Shown: positions 1-9,452, counted from the first letter of the stretch. The stretch: 62,896 nt of DNA from CAVPCY01 sp963702525 (GCA_963702525.1 CAVPCY010000002.1:1-62896); one strand, 5' to 3'. The notes: generated by a model from the letters alone, not told the origin. Program-made: numbers and translations.

Positions 1-2
1 GT

Positions 3-119
3 GATGTTGCCGAGGAGGCTCCTCAGGCGTACAAGGACATCGACTCGGTGATGCGGCAGCAAAGCGATCTCGTCGAGCCGCGCGTCAAGCTCCGGCCGCT
101 CGGCGTTGTGAAGGGCTGA
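3..119 (+). CDS. rtcB: RNA-splicing ligase RtcB, C-terminal end (partial)
   Basis: Only the last 38 codons are in the window. The frame from base 3 ends at TGA 117-119 and reads a tail close to AEEAPQAYKDIDSV followed by VEPRVKLRPLGVVKG, which is the characteristic end of RtcB. RtcB joins 2',3'-cyclic-phosphate and 5'-OH RNA ends using GTP and Mn2+ in tRNA splicing or RNA repair. The metal-binding core lies upstream of the window. The endonuclease V gene starts 7 bases later on the same strand, so the two are probably co-transcribed. Confidence 0.85.
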   Translation, partial: DVAEEAPQAYKDIDSVMRQQSDLVEPRVKLRPLGVVKG

Positions 120-126
120 GCGGCGC

Positions 127-837
127 GTGCCGCATCTCCGAGAAGAACTCACCCACCTGTGGCGCGTCTCGCGCAGCGAAGCGGCTGCCATCCAGCGCCG
201 ACTCGCCGTCCACGTGGCGCTACAGCCCCTCCCCGCCGAGGGTCCCGGCTCGCCTGCGCTCGCCGCGGGCGTTGACGTCGGCTACACCAAAGACGGCGCG
301 CACGCGTGGGCCGCCGCAGTGGTGATGGACCGGCGCTTCTCGGTGGTCTCGACCAGCGTCGCCGAAGGCGAGCCGGACGCGCCGTACGCCCCCGGCTACC
401 TTGCCTTCCGAGAGGGGCGCCTCACACTCGAGGCGCTGCTCGGCCTTGAGGTGGAGCCCGACCTCATCTTCCTCGACAGCCACGGGGTGGTGCACGAGCG
501 CGGGCTGGGGCTCGCATCGCACATCGGCGTCTTGCTCGGCATGCCCACAATCGGGGTACCGAAGACACCGTTTCACGCAATCGACCACGAGCCGGGACCG
601 CACCGGGGCGACCACTACGTGCTCACGAAGGAGTGGGGAGCGCAGGGCGCTTCGGTTCGGCTCAAGGCCGGATCCAAGCCCGTCTACGTCTCACCGGGTC
701 ACCTCGTGGACCTGCCCAGCGCACTCGCCCTCGCGCTGGCGTGGTCGAGCGGCAGACATCGTGTGCCCGAGCCGCTCTCGGCCGCACACACGATGTCTGT
801 CAGGGCTCGCAATGAAGCTACCTGCGCCGGCCCCTAG
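127..837 (+). CDS. nfi: Endonuclease V (deoxyinosine 3'-endonuclease)
   Basis: A 236-residue protein matching the length of endonuclease V, which nicks DNA (and in some species RNA) at the second phosphodiester bond 3' of inosine. The family blocks are visible in order: GVDVGY with Asp50, PGYLAFRE with Glu96, and DLIFLDSHG with Asp117, the three acidic Mg2+ ligands; then SHIG and PTIGVPK. The usual DGHG is DSHG here. Start is GTG at 127, seven bases after rtcB. It converges with the beta-helix gene, with only a few bases between the ends. Confidence 0.93.
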   Translation: MPHLREELTHLWRVSRSEAAAIQRRLAVHVALQPLPAEGPGSPALAAGVDVGYTKDGAHAWAAAVVMDRRFSVVSTSVAEGEPDAPYAPGYLAFREGRLTLEALLGLEVEPDLIFLDSHGVVHERGLGLASHIGVLLGMPTIGVPKTPFHAIDHEPGPHRGDHYVLTKEWGAQGASVRLKAGSKPVYVSPGHLVDLPSALALALAWSSGRHRVPEPLSAAHTMSVRARNEATCAGP

Positions 838-840
838 TCG

Positions 841-2900
841 CTACCTCACCCTCACGTACTTGTAGCCCGAGTAGGTCGCCGCGTTGAGCGAGTCCGCGGG
901 GTGGTACGCCTTGAGCCGCCACCGGCCCGTCCTCGGCAGCTCGATCTTGACGCTGTACTTGGTGTAGGTCGTCCCGCCGAGCGGTAGTCGTAGGCCTTCG
1001 CGTAGTAGGTCTTCTTGTAGCGGTACTTGCCGCCCGAGTAGCGATACGCCTTGATCCTCACCGGCTTGGTGCCCGCGGAATGCTTCGGCTTGAGGTAGCC
1101 GCGGAAGGTGTAGCTCTTGCCGAAGGACTGCGTCGACTTGGCCGAGGGCTTGGTGAGAGAGACCTTCGGGAGAACGGCGCGCGTGATTCGGTTGCTCGCC
1201 AGTCTGGTCGCGTCACCCTTGTACTGCGCCCGGTAGTACGTCTTCTTCGTGGGCGCGAAGGTCCACGAGTACTTCCCGCCGGTCACGGTGCTGACCGTCT
1301 TGGACCCCGCAACGTGAGCGAAGTTGTCGTAGGAGTACTCGATCTTGACCGGCAACCCCACCAGCACCGCGCCGCCGCCGTTCTTCAGCACGCCCGACAC
1401 CTTCGCCGAGCCGTAGTCGCAGGTCGAAGGTGCCGAGAACGTGAGTGTGGTGGCCTGCTTGACCTCGCAGCAGCCGATATCCGCTGTGGCCACCCCGTCG
1501 TAGTTCCCGTCGATCGGCCGGGCGGTGCCGTAGAAGTCGTTCGCGGGTGCGAGCGCGTTGCTGCCGGCGTCGACGCACGGAGAGGTCGCGGCGATATCGG
1601 GCTTGTGCTCGCTCGGATTCGCCCACTCGGGGTTCGCCGAGAAGACACCCAGGCCCACCACGTTGCCATTGGCGGCGGGATCCGTGTCCTCGACATCGCT
1701 GTAGGAGACGAGGTCGAAGCCGCTGACATCGGTGACCCCCTCGTTCCACAGAATGCAGTTGCCGAGCTCGGCATCCGCAGCGCCCAAGGCCACCACTGCG
1801 GGTCCGCTCTGGCTCGACACGACCGTGTCGTTGAAGGCACGGAAGCGGCCGCTGACTGCGCACCAGCCTGCCCCGCTGGTCGCGCTTCCGCCTCCAATCG
1901 CGTTGTTGGTCGACGTTACCTCTGCCGACTGAACGAGTCCGAACCCCCCGTAGTTGCCCGCCGTGTTGCCACTTGCGTCGTTTCGAGTGACCACGCAGCC
2001 GCCGCCGGTGATCTGGAGCGCACCGCCGCTGCCGACCGCGGTGTTGTCGAAGAATCGGTTCGCTTCGATCAGTGCGTGCGCTGCAGTCAGCCCGAGGTCG
2101 ATCGCGCCTGCGGCAACGCTCGCACTGTTGGCCTGGAACAGGTTGCCGACGAACTCGTGCGTCTCCCCGTTGCCGGTGCTCGTCCGTATTGCGCCGCCGG
2201 ACTCAGCGGTGTTGTGAGCGAACACGTTCCGGTGCACGAAGGCGCTAGTGTAGGTACTCAGATACAGTGCACCGCCCGAAACAGCAGTATTGCCCTCGAA
2301 CGCGTTGCCCTCAATCACCGGGGTCATCTGTCCGGGACCGCTCGAAAACAGCATCATCGCGCCACCGAACGCGGCCCCGGAGTCGTTGTCCTCGAAGTGG
2401 TTGCCAATGATCTTCGGATAGCCCGCCGCCGGGCTTCCGGAGCCCTGGACTTGCACCGCGTTGGTCGTCGCCGCGTCTCGGAAGGTAAGCCCCCGGATCT
2501 CAACCGAGTCGACCGGCCCATTGACGCGGAGTAGCCCGGAGGAGTCGTCGGCGTCGATGATGGTGGTCGCGGTGCCGTCCGTGCTCTTCAAAGACTCGCC
2601 GCTCGAAACGAGCGGGAAGGTCTCGCCGTTCGCCACATCGTAGACGCCGGGCATAATCATCACCGTGCCGCCTGCGTTCGAGTACGAGAGGGCCTTGGTG
2701 ATCGTCTTGAACGGCTCGGCAGTACTCGTTCCGTCGTTCGAGTTACTGCCGTTGACGGCATCGACGTAGTAGGTCACGGGCGGCGCGGCAATCGCGGACA
2801 TCACCGGCACCGACACCAACAACGCGACGAGCCCGGCGAGCAAGCCAACCGCACAGACAACGCGAATCCACTGATGCGAACGACCCACGGCGTACTTCAT
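841..2900 (-). CDS. Secreted right-handed beta-helix (DUF1565-like) protein with Ig-like C-terminal repeats; apparent frameshift near the end
   Basis: ATG at 2900 follows GAGGAGG. The product begins with a signal peptide (hydrophobic stretch about residues 15-40, then AIAAP), then YYVDAVNGSNSNDGTS and a parallel beta-helix with repeated GNxF/GGA-type coils, as in DUF1565 and pectate-lyase-like surface proteins. The last third has Ig-like and Lys/Tyr-rich segments. In the continuous frame the end becomes an arginine/threonine-rich nonsense tail stopping at 852. One base shift near 980 restores GTTYTKYSVKIELP and a tail ending YSGYKYVRVR, with a stop at 841-843. I annotate to that stop. Role: cell-surface carbohydrate binding or adhesion is a guess. 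Confidence 0.8.
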
Positions 2901-3073
2901 CGTCGACCTCCTCGGCTTCACCCCGGCGCCCACCGAGGCGAGAGACCCATAAGTGTCGCGGTCGACGACCCCAGCTTGAACGACCCTGCCCGCTACCGAG
3001 TATGGTTCCCCGGCGGACGCGCGTTGACGCGGAGGCTACTCGCGAACGCACATCGTCCGCGCGATGTCGCAGC

Positions 3074-4000
3074 TCAGCGCGGCGCCGCCCGCAGCACCAT
3101 CCACGCGCCCGCGAGGATCGCCACGGCGGCTGCGTAGGTGACCGGCGCAGGCCGCTCTTGCAGCACGACCGCCGCGAGCGCGAGCCCGAAGAGCGGCTGC
3201 GTGAACTGGATTGGGGCGATTCGGCTGATGCCGCCGCGTGCCAGAGCCCAGTACCACGCGACGTAGCCGAGGATCGAGGTCAGGAACGCGAGCACGAGCA
3301 CCGAGGCCCATGCGGCGGCACCCGCCTGCGGCCAGCCCTCGCGGCTGACCGACCACAGCATGAGCGGCAGAAGCACCACAGCCGCACCCGACGCCCCCCA
3401 CAGGGTGGTCGGCACGCTGCCGTACCCATGCTGTGTGAGCCGCGCGCCCGCTACATAACCGGTCGCGCAGATCACCGACGATGCGAGCACCACCAGGTCA
3501 CCGGCGACCGACGCACCGGACACTGCGCCGCCGTTACGCAGCACGATGACGGCCGCCTCGCCCACGAGCGCGACCGTGCACCCGACAACCCACATCGCCG
3601 TGACACGCCTGCGCTCGACCAGGGTGCCGAACAGGCTCGTGAAGACCGGTAGCGTCGCGAGGATCAGGGCGCCGTGCGTAGCCGACGTGCGGGCCTGCCC
3701 AACCGTGAAAAGCAGCGGGAAGGCGATGAACGCGGCGAAGCCCGAGAACGCGAGAGTCACGCCGTCTCGGCGGGACGTGGGCAGCGGATGGCGGAGCAGG
3801 AGCACCAGGGGCAGGGCGAGCGCACCCGCCAACACGGTCCTGAGGATGCCCACCATCAACGGGTCGATCTGCCCGACGGCGATCTTGGAGAACAGCGGGG
3901 TCCCGCCCCACACGAGCATCGTGCTCAGTGCGACCACGACGGGCAGTGCCGAGTGGTCGGGCGCCGCTGCGGACTCACGCCTGCTCGGCGTCTGAGCCAT
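3074..4000 (-). CDS. EamA/DMT-family transporter
   Basis: A 308-residue protein with about ten hydrophobic segments arranged as two EamA repeats, typical of drug/metabolite transporters. The first helix carries the usual MLVWGGTPLFSKIAVGQ block and the second half ends with the short LAGAWMVLRA tail. ATG at 4000 is chosen because it follows TAGGAGAC and because residues further upstream are arginine-rich and not membrane-like. The substrate cannot be told from the sequence. The gene stands alone, followed at its 5' side by a MoaD-like gene on the same strand. Confidence 0.85.
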   Translation of the reverse strand: MAQTPSRRESAAAPDHSALPVVVALSTMLVWGGTPLFSKIAVGQIDPLMVGILRTVLAGALALPLVLLLRHPLPTSRRDGVTLAFSGFAAFIAFPLLFTVGQARTSATHGALILATLPVFTSLFGTLVERRRVTAMWVVGCTVALVGEAAVIVLRNGGAVSGASVAGDLVVLASSVICATGYVAGARLTQHGYGSVPTTLWGASGAAVVLLPLMLWSVSREGWPQAGAAAWASVLVLAFLTSILGYVAWYWALARGGISRIAPIQFTQPLFGLALAAVVLQERPAPVTYAAAVAILAGAWMVLRAAPR

Positions 4001-4070
4001 CCGTCTCCTATCGTTCTGGTGGTCAGTCGCCCAGCGTAGCAGGAGCGCCGGTGTCCGCGCCGAGACACGA

Positions 4071-4380
4071 TCAGCGTTCAGGCGCGTCCTCGTGAACAAC
4101 AAACGGCCCGAAGAACGCCGGATGCGACGCCGGCGTGCCGAGCGGCACGAATGCGACCCTGTCGCCGGGGTACACCACAGTATCCATGTCGGCGCTTCGG
4201 TGGTTGATGAACTCACCATCGATGCGCTCGAGCGGGAGCCCCAGCGAGCTCGCCAACTCCCGCGCGGTCATGCCGACCGGCGGGCACGTCTACCTGAACG
4301 GATGGAGCCAGCCCCCGCTCGACTCGATCAGTGTGCAGGAAGCCGAGCATCCGTACGATACTCGTCGTGGAGTCCGGCAC
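4071..4380 (-). CDS. MoaD/ThiS-like ubiquitin-fold small protein, frameshifted
   Basis: Two short frames together make one protein of about 100 residues. The N-terminal part (GTG at 4380 after AAGGAGG) reads VRMLGFLHTDRVERGL and VQVDVPAG. The C-terminal part, in another frame from about 4275, reads TARELASSLGLPLERIDG, then FINHRSA and PGDRVAFVPLGTP, a beta-grasp pattern seen in MoaD/ThiS-family proteins. One extra base near 4275 separates the halves. The family carries sulfur or acts as a domain partner, but the C-terminal Gly-Gly needed for sulfur transfer is absent, so the function is open. Confidence 0.55.
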
Positions 4381-4424
4381 CGACGTCCACCTCCTTGTCC
4401 GCATCACCGGCAGCGCGATGCAAC

Positions 4425-4940
4425 CTACCAGTGCTCGCTGTGGATCCTGCTCTCGTCGTAGCGCTCGGCGGGCGGCTTGTCCTCGGCGGGCCAGCCCAGC
4501 GCTACCATGCCGAGTGGCTCGACGTGGTCCGGCAGTCCCAGCAACTCGCGCACCGCGTCGACGCGCTCGGGCGTGGGATGAATGCCGAGCCAGACCGCGC
4601 CCAGCCCGCGTCCTGCCGCAGCGACGAGCATGTTCTCGAGCGCTGCCGCGCAGTCGAAGATCCAGTAGACGGTCCCTGGCCTGCGCAATGCCTCTGTGTC
4701 ACCGCATACGACCACGCCCACCTGCGCGCCGGCCATGGGCCCCGACCACTCCGAGATCTGCGAAAGCCGCTCGCGCATCGCAGGATCGCGAACGACCACG
4801 AAGTGCCACGGCCGCTCGTTGAAGGCGGAGGGGGCCGACATCGCCGCTGCCAGCAGCAGCTCCAGCTCCTCCCGGCCAACTGGGTCCGTCGAGAACTTCC
4901 GGATGCTACGTCTCGTCAGGATCGCCTCGATGGCCTCCAT
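4425..4940 (-). CDS. Nitroreductase-family FMN oxidoreductase
   Basis: A 171-residue protein that opens with IEAILTRRSIRKFSTDPV, the phosphate-binding RRSxRxF element of FMN nitroreductases, followed by AAAMSAPSAFNERPWHFVVV and GLGAVWLGIHP near residue 115. These are the usual FMN contacts. The family reduces nitroaromatics, quinones or flavins with NAD(P)H as a cytoplasmic dimer. ATG at 4940 follows GAGGAGG. It is short for the family but complete. The upstream region to 5374 holds several strong hairpins. Physiological substrate unknown. Confidence 0.88.
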   Translation of the reverse strand: MEAIEAILTRRSIRKFSTDPVGREELELLLAAAMSAPSAFNERPWHFVVVRDPAMRERLSQISEWSGPMAGAQVGVVVCGDTEALRRPGTVYWIFDCAAALENMLVAAAGRGLGAVWLGIHPTPERVDAVRELLGLPDHVEPLGMVALGWPAEDKPPAERYDESRIHSEHW

Positions 4941-5164
4941 GACGCCTCCTCGTGTCGCGAACGCCTCTGCGGTCGGCTCTCGCCGGTTGCGTTCTAGGTG
5001 TATCCCACATCTCGGCGGTCATGAGCCGTAGGGCCCACCGCCTCCGACGCCGAACGGGGCTGCTGTGGCACCGTTCGTCGACACGAGACAGCCACTCGCG
5101 GACGCTAGATTGACCGCACCGCACGCGCGGCGGGAGAATCACCTCATCCAAATAGCCAGACGGG

Positions 5165-5182
5165 TCCGGGATTCGTCCCGGA
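5165..5182. other. Hairpin with TTCG loop
   Basis: The arms TCCGGGA (5165-5171) and TCCCGGA (5176-5182) are perfectly complementary around a TTCG loop, a stable tetraloop type. It lies in the 434-base gap between the nitroreductase start and the 5375 gene, where I see no convincing gene. It may belong to a small RNA or leader that ends at the next hairpin. Confidence 0.45.
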
Positions 5183-5201
5183 GGTCGCTGAGAACGGTCG
5201 G

Positions 5202-5240
5202 GCCGCCGTCTCGAGTTCACGCTCGAGTGGCGGCTTTCTT
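5202..5240 (+). terminator. Rho-independent terminator-like hairpin with T-rich tail
   Basis: GCCGCC (5202-5207) and CTCGAG (5210-5215) pair with CTCGAG (5222-5227) and GGCGGC (5229-5234) across a six-base loop with a small internal bulge, and TTTCTTCGTT follows. This has the form of a plus-strand terminator, yet no plus-strand gene precedes it in the 260 bases back to 4940, so it may end a small untranslated transcript. Confidence 0.5.
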
Positions 5241-5305
5241 CGTTCTCGGAGCCGTCGCCAGGGTCCGGTGCTTGCACCGGAGGTTAAGCGCTCAGCGGAA
5301 TGGTC

Positions 5306-5349
5306 GGGCCGCCATCCGGATGTCTCTTCGTGCATCCGGGTGGCGGCCC
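5306..5349 (+). promoter_or_regulatory. 17-bp hairpin in the 5' leader of the 5375 gene
   Basis: The arms 5306-5322 and 5333-5349 are complementary over 17 bases with one G-U pair around a ten-base loop. The hairpin ends 25 bases before the ATG and about ten bases before the GAGAGGAG ribosome binding site, without a T tract. Its base shares GGTCGGGCCGCC with the terminator-like hairpin about 100 bases upstream. It could be an mRNA-stabilising or attenuating element. Confidence 0.5.
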
Positions 5350-5374
5350 GTCACGTTCCGAGAGGAGCTGCATC

Positions 5375-5794
5375 ATGGGCCTGTTCGATGGCATGTTCGG
5401 CACCAAGTACCCACCCCTTCCCGACGGCGCCGAGGAGGCTCGCCTGATCGCGGAAAGCGCCGTGTTCGGGACCTTTGTCAAGGCCGCCAACGACAGAATC
5501 GAGGTGCTGGCAGGAGAAGACGCACTCTACGCGTTCATCGGCAAGCCGCCCAAGGCCTTCGGGGTGGTGTGGTTCATCGGGGAGAAGCGGCTCGACGTCA
5601 GGTCTCTGATGGAGAGCGGTGCGATCACACGCGACGCCGCAGCCGGGCTGGTTGCAGAGTTGACAAACGTCTACCAAGCGAACTCCGGTGCTCCGCGTAG
5701 CGAATACAAAGTGGGCGGGCATCGCGTGATCGTCGCGCAGTCGGACCAGATGTACGCGCAGACGAAACACGCCGTGGAACGAGCCATGTCCTGA
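5375..5794 (+). CDS. Hypothetical protein, 139 residues
   Basis: ATG at 5375 follows GAGAGGAG. I do not recognise the family. The product is soluble, starts MGLFDGMFGTKYPPLPDG, has an alternating alpha/beta pattern and no signal peptide, membrane span or cysteine cluster. The segment LYAFIGKPPKAFGVVWF near residues 47-63 is the most distinctive part. It stands alone between a strong upstream hairpin and a downstream inverted repeat, so it is probably monocistronic. Confidence 0.7.
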   Translation: MGLFDGMFGTKYPPLPDGAEEARLIAESAVFGTFVKAANDRIEVLAGEDALYAFIGKPPKAFGVVWFIGEKRLDVRSLMESGAITRDAAAGLVAELTNVYQANSGAPRSEYKVGGHRVIVAQSDQMYAQTKHAVERAMS

Positions 5795-5828
5795 TCGGTG
5801 CGAGTGGCCTGGGATGTCCCACCCTGCT

Positions 5829-5852
5829 CGGACGGAGGGGTTAGGCCGTCCG
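5829..5852 (+). terminator. Hairpin downstream of the 139-residue gene
   Basis: CGGACGG (5829-5835) pairs with CCGTCCG (5846-5852) around a ten-base loop, 35 bases after the stop. No T run follows, so termination is only probable. Confidence 0.4.
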
Positions 5853-5996
5853 ATGCTGCCGCCTGTGTGGAGCGAATAGCCACGGGAACAGACGAATAGG
5901 CAACGCGGAGTATCTCGGCAAGATCGAGCGCCGATAGGCCCGCCTCGCGCGTTCGCGCCTCCCCCAGATGGGAACCTTCGCTACGGAGGTGTTCTC

Positions 5997-8678
5997 ATGC
6001 AGCGCATGTTCGATCCCAAGACGATCGCGGTGATAGGCGCGTCAGAGACCGAGGGCTCTGTCGGCCGGACCATCATGGAGAACGCGATGGCCTCGGCGGG
6101 CCGGACCGTCTACCCGATCAACCCCAAGCACCCGACCATCCTTGGCCTGCCCACGCACGCGGCGATCGGCGACATCGCCGAGCAGATCGATCTCGCGATG
6201 GTCGCGACGCCGGCAGCGACAGTCCCCGACGTGCTCGCGCAGTGCGCGGCCGCCGGAGTGCACGGCGCGATCGTGGTCTCGGCCGGGTTCTCGGAGACCG
6301 GAGAGAAGGGCGCGGCGCTCGAGACGCAGATCCGCGACATCCTGCGCGACAGCCCTATGAGGGTCGTCGGACCTAACTGCCTGGGTGTGATCCGTCCCAC
6401 TGTCGGGCTGAACGCGTCGTTTTTGCGCATCAACCCGGAGCCGGGCAACATCGCGCTGATCTCGCAAAGCGGCGCCCTGGGCACGGGCATGCTCGACTGG
6501 GCGATCGATGCGCACATCGGCTTCTCGATGTTTGCGTCGGTAGGCGGCATGGTCAATATCGACTTCGCCGATCTGGTCGACTTCCTCGGCGAGGACGAGC
6601 ACACGCGCGCGATCCTCATCTACATGGAGAGCATCGGAGACGCCCGTCGGTTCATGAGCGCCGCGCGCGGCTTCGCTCGCAACAAGCCGATCATCGTCCT
6701 CAAACCCGGCCGCTACGCCGAGAGCGCCAAGGCCGCGCTGTCCCATACCGGCTCGATGGCAGGCGGCGACGAGGTCTACGAGGCCGCTTTCCGCCGAGAA
6801 GGTGTCGTGCGCGTGCACGAGGTCGCGGGCCTGTTCCACGCGGCGGCGGTCCTCGACTCGAAGCGCCTGCCACTGGGCCGCGACGTGGCCATCGTCACCA
6901 ACGCGGGTGGGCTGGGCGTAATGGCCACCGACGCGATCGTGGAATACGGCGGACAGCTAGCGTGCCTCTCGGACGCCACGATGGCGAGACTCAACGAGGC
7001 GCTCCCCGCGTACTGGAGCCACGCGAACCCGGTCGACGTGCTGGGGGACGCAGGCTCCGAGCGCTTTGTCGCCGCGGTTCAGGCGTGTCTGGACGACGAG
7101 GCGGTCAACGGGATCCTGCTGATCTACACGCCACAGGGCAACGCGCGCCCCGACGAGATGGCCGAGAAGGTCGCCGCGCTCGTCAAGGAATCGGACAAGC
7201 CGCTCATCACCGTGCTGATGGGTGGCGAGACCGTACGCAACGGCCGGCGAGTCTTCAGCGAAGCCGGGATCCCCACCTACGAGACACCGGAGGACGCGGT
7301 CAAGATCTACCTGGGTATGTACCGATACTCGCGCAACCTCGAGCTCCTGTACGAGACGCCCTCCGAGCTCGCCATAGACGTCGCGCCGCCACGCCACAAC
7401 CTCGAAGCGATGCTGCGCCGCACCGCCAAGACGGGGCGCCTCGTACTCACCGAAGAGGAGTCGAAGCGCTTCCTCACTACCTACGGCATGCCGGTGGTCG
7501 AGCAGCGCACCGCGCACGGCGTCGACGAGGCGCTCAAGGCCGCCGAGGAGATCGGCTACCCGGTGGTACTGAAGGTCGTCTCGCACGACATCACCCACAA
7601 GAACGCCGCTGGCGGGGTCGAGGTAGGCATCTGCTCACCGCCCGACCTCGAGCGCGGCTACGCCGAGATCATGCGCCGCGTCGCCCAAAACGAGCCCGAC
7701 GCCGCGATCGAAGGCATCTCGGTGCAGAAGATGGTGCGCCGCGTGGACTACGAGCTGATACTCGGGATGAAGAAGGACCAGCAGTTCGGCTCGGTCATCG
7801 TGTTCGGCACCGGGGGCGTTCGGGCCGAGGGGCTCGCGGATTTCTCGGTGAGCCTCCCGCCGCTCAACCAGGTACTGGCCCGCCGGATGATGGAGGAGAC
7901 GCGCATCTACCGCTCGCTCACCAAACCCCCGCGCGGAATCAAGCAGCCGGACCTGAGTGCAATCGACGAGATGATCACCGAGCTCTCGAACCTTGTCGTC
8001 GACTTCCCCGAGATCGCCGAGATCGACATCAACCCGGTGGTCGTCTCGGAAGGTAAGCCCTTCGCCGTGGACGCGCGCATCGTGATCGACCAGTCGGTGC
8101 TCGACGGTCATCCCGAAACGCCGCACCTGGTGATCACGCCCTACCCCACCCGCTACGTGGCACCGTGGAAGCTCACGGACGGCACCGAGGTGCTCATGCG
8201 CCCCATCAAGCCCGAGGATGAGCCGATGATCGGCGAGATGCTCGCAACGATGGACGACGAAGCGCTCAAGGGCCGATTCTTCGACGGCATCCCCGAGTGG
8301 ACGCACGAGCGGCTCGTGCGTTTCACCAACATCGACTACGAGCGGGAGCTGGCAATCGTGGCCGAGCTTACCGAGGTTGGCGGCCACAAGCGGATCATCG
8401 GCGTGGGGCGGCTGCTGGGCGAGCCCGAGCGCGGACCCGAGGCGCAGCGCGGCACGGGCGAGTTCACCGTGCTCGTTCACAACGAGTTCCATGGCAAGGG
8501 CCTGGGCTTCAAGCTGGTGGACATCATCATCGGAATCGCCGAGGAGAAGGGCTTCTCGCAGCTCGGCGGTTCGTTCGCCGAGGACAACGCGCGGATGCTC
8601 GAACTGACCGAGTCGCTTGGCTTCCGCGTCGATTCGACCGCCAACGGCGTGACCCGCGTCTGCCTCGACTTGGGCTAG
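5997..8678 (+). CDS. ADP-forming acyl-CoA synthetase fused to a GNAT acetyltransferase (Pat-like)
   Basis: 893 residues. Residues 1-450 form the CoA-binding/succinyl-CoA-ligase-like part: IAVIGASETEGSVG, NPKHPTILG, the GPNCLG block at 125-130, and SHTGSMAGGDEVYEAAFRR with the likely phospho-accepting His250. Residues about 460-700 are an ATP-grasp domain (GYPVVLKVVSHDITHK, then GVEVG). From about 725 a GNAT domain follows (LMRPIKPEDE, then VLVHNEFHGKGLGFKLVD as the acetyl-CoA pyrophosphate loop). This order matches protein lysine acetyltransferases of the Pat/YfiQ type. It may make acetate and ATP from acetyl-CoA, acetylate proteins, or both. ATG at 5997 follows ACGGAGGTG; the methyltransferase is 28 bases downstream. 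Confidence 0.9.
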   Translation: MQRMFDPKTIAVIGASETEGSVGRTIMENAMASAGRTVYPINPKHPTILGLPTHAAIGDIAEQIDLAMVATPAATVPDVLAQCAAAGVHGAIVVSAGFSETGEKGAALETQIRDILRDSPMRVVGPNCLGVIRPTVGLNASFLRINPEPGNIALISQSGALGTGMLDWAIDAHIGFSMFASVGGMVNIDFADLVDFLGEDEHTRAILIYMESIGDARRFMSAARGFARNKPIIVLKPGRYAESAKAALSHTGSMAGGDEVYEAAFRREGVVRVHEVAGLFHAAAVLDSKRLPLGRDVAIVTNAGGLGVMATDAIVEYGGQLACLSDATMARLNEALPAYWSHANPVDVLGDAGSERFVAAVQACLDDEAVNGILLIYTPQGNARPDEMAEKVAALVKESDKPLITVLMGGETVRNGRRVFSEAGIPTYETPEDAVKIYLGMYRYSRNLELLYETPSELAIDVAPPRHNLEAMLRRTAKTGRLVLTEEESKRFLTTYGMPVVEQRTAHGVDEALKAAEEIGYPVVLKVVSHDITHKNAAGGVEVGICSPPDLERGYAEIMRRVAQNEPDAAIEGISVQKMVRRVDYELILGMKKDQQFGSVIVFGTGGVRAEGLADFSVSLPPLNQVLARRMMEETRIYRSLTKPPRGIKQPDLSAIDEMITELSNLVVDFPEIAEIDINPVVVSEGKPFAVDARIVIDQSVLDGHPETPHLVITPYPTRYVAPWKLTDGTEVLMRPIKPEDEPMIGEMLATMDDEALKGRFFDGIPEWTHERLVRFTNIDYERELAIVAELTEVGGHKRIIGVGRLLGEPERGPEAQRGTGEFTVLVHNEFHGKGLGFKLVDIIIGIAEEKGFSQLGGSFAEDNARMLELTESLGFRVDSTANGVTRVCLDLG

Positions 8679-8706
8679 CCGGCCGAGGAGACGAGAAGGG
8701 CGGAAC

Positions 8707-9285
8707 ATGGCGCATCTCAAGTTCGACCTCGCGAAGATGGAACGGCTCAACGACGAAGGGCGCTTCGACTCGATCAAGCCAGAGGTGATATGGGCGGCGA
8801 TTGGAATCACGGACCCGCGCGTGATCGTGGACATCGGCGCGGGTACGGGGCTGTTCGCCGTCCGTTTCGCGCAGATGGCGCCCGGCGCGATCGTGTACGC
8901 GGCGGACTTGGAGCCGTCGATGGTGGAGTGGATGCGCGCCAACCGTCCCGAGGTTGCTGAAGGTCGCATCGTACCGGTGCTCGCCGACGAGACAGCGGTC
9001 CCGCTCGACGACGGTGTGGCTGACGTGGCGATCATGATCAACCTGCACCACGAGCTCGCCGATCCGTTGGAGAGCTATCGCGAAGCACTGCGACTGCTAC
9101 GCCCGGACGGTCGCCTCGCCGTGGTCGACTGGACCGATGCCGACACGCCGAAGGGGCCGCCGCGCCACATCCGCGTAAGCGCCGAGCACATCGCCGCCAT
9201 GTTGCGCGAAGCGGGTTTCGCCGAGGTCGCGGCGTGGGGCGGGCTCGAGTGGCACAGCCTCGTGACGGCCACCAAGCCCACGTAG
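8707..9285 (+). CDS. Class I SAM-dependent methyltransferase
   Basis: 192 residues of the UbiE/Methyltransf_11 type. Motif I VDIGAGTGLFAVRF lies at 41-54, the acidic end of strand 2 at YAADLEPSMVEWM, DVAIMINLHHELADP forms motif post-I, and LLRPDGRLAVVDW is motif III. ATG at 8707 follows GGAGACGAG in the 28-base gap after the acyl-CoA synthetase, so the two are likely one transcript. The methyl acceptor is unknown. A strong hairpin at 9381-9411 closes the unit. Confidence 0.88.
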   Translation: MAHLKFDLAKMERLNDEGRFDSIKPEVIWAAIGITDPRVIVDIGAGTGLFAVRFAQMAPGAIVYAADLEPSMVEWMRANRPEVAEGRIVPVLADETAVPLDDGVADVAIMINLHHELADPLESYREALRLLRPDGRLAVVDWTDADTPKGPPRHIRVSAEHIAAMLREAGFAEVAAWGGLEWHSLVTATKPT

Positions 9286-9380
9286 CTGCGACCCGGAGCT
9301 TCACCACGGGCACGCCTTGGTCAGGCCCGCGTGGCGCAATGAGGTCAGCTGAGCGCGCCAACCGTAGGGCGAAACACGAA

Positions 9381-9411
9381 GCGCCCGCACCGGTGGTCCG
9401 GATACGGGCGC
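9381..9411. terminator. Bidirectional terminator-like hairpin between convergent genes
   Basis: GCGCCCG (9381-9387) and CCGG (9390-9393) pair with CCGG (9398-9401) and CGGGCGC (9405-9411) around a TGGT loop. It lies between the convergent ends of the methyltransferase and the CxxCH protein. Confidence 0.6.
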
Positions 9412-9452
9412 TCAAGTGCCGGTCAGCTACCTAGGTGCCGCCCTAGATCAGC

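Noticed and set aside
1080..2534. Long plus-strand open frame (484 codons) over the beta-helix gene
   Set aside because: Arginine- and alanine-rich shadow of the minus-strand gene, which has a signal peptide, ribosome binding site and clear fold.
5065..5700. Plus-strand frame across the hairpin region
   Set aside because: Arg-rich translation through three hairpins; the 5375 frame has the proper ribosome binding site.
7635..9041. Long minus-strand frame over the acyl-CoA synthetase and methyltransferase
   Set aside because: Antisense shadow; both plus-strand genes have intact catalytic motifs in this stretch.
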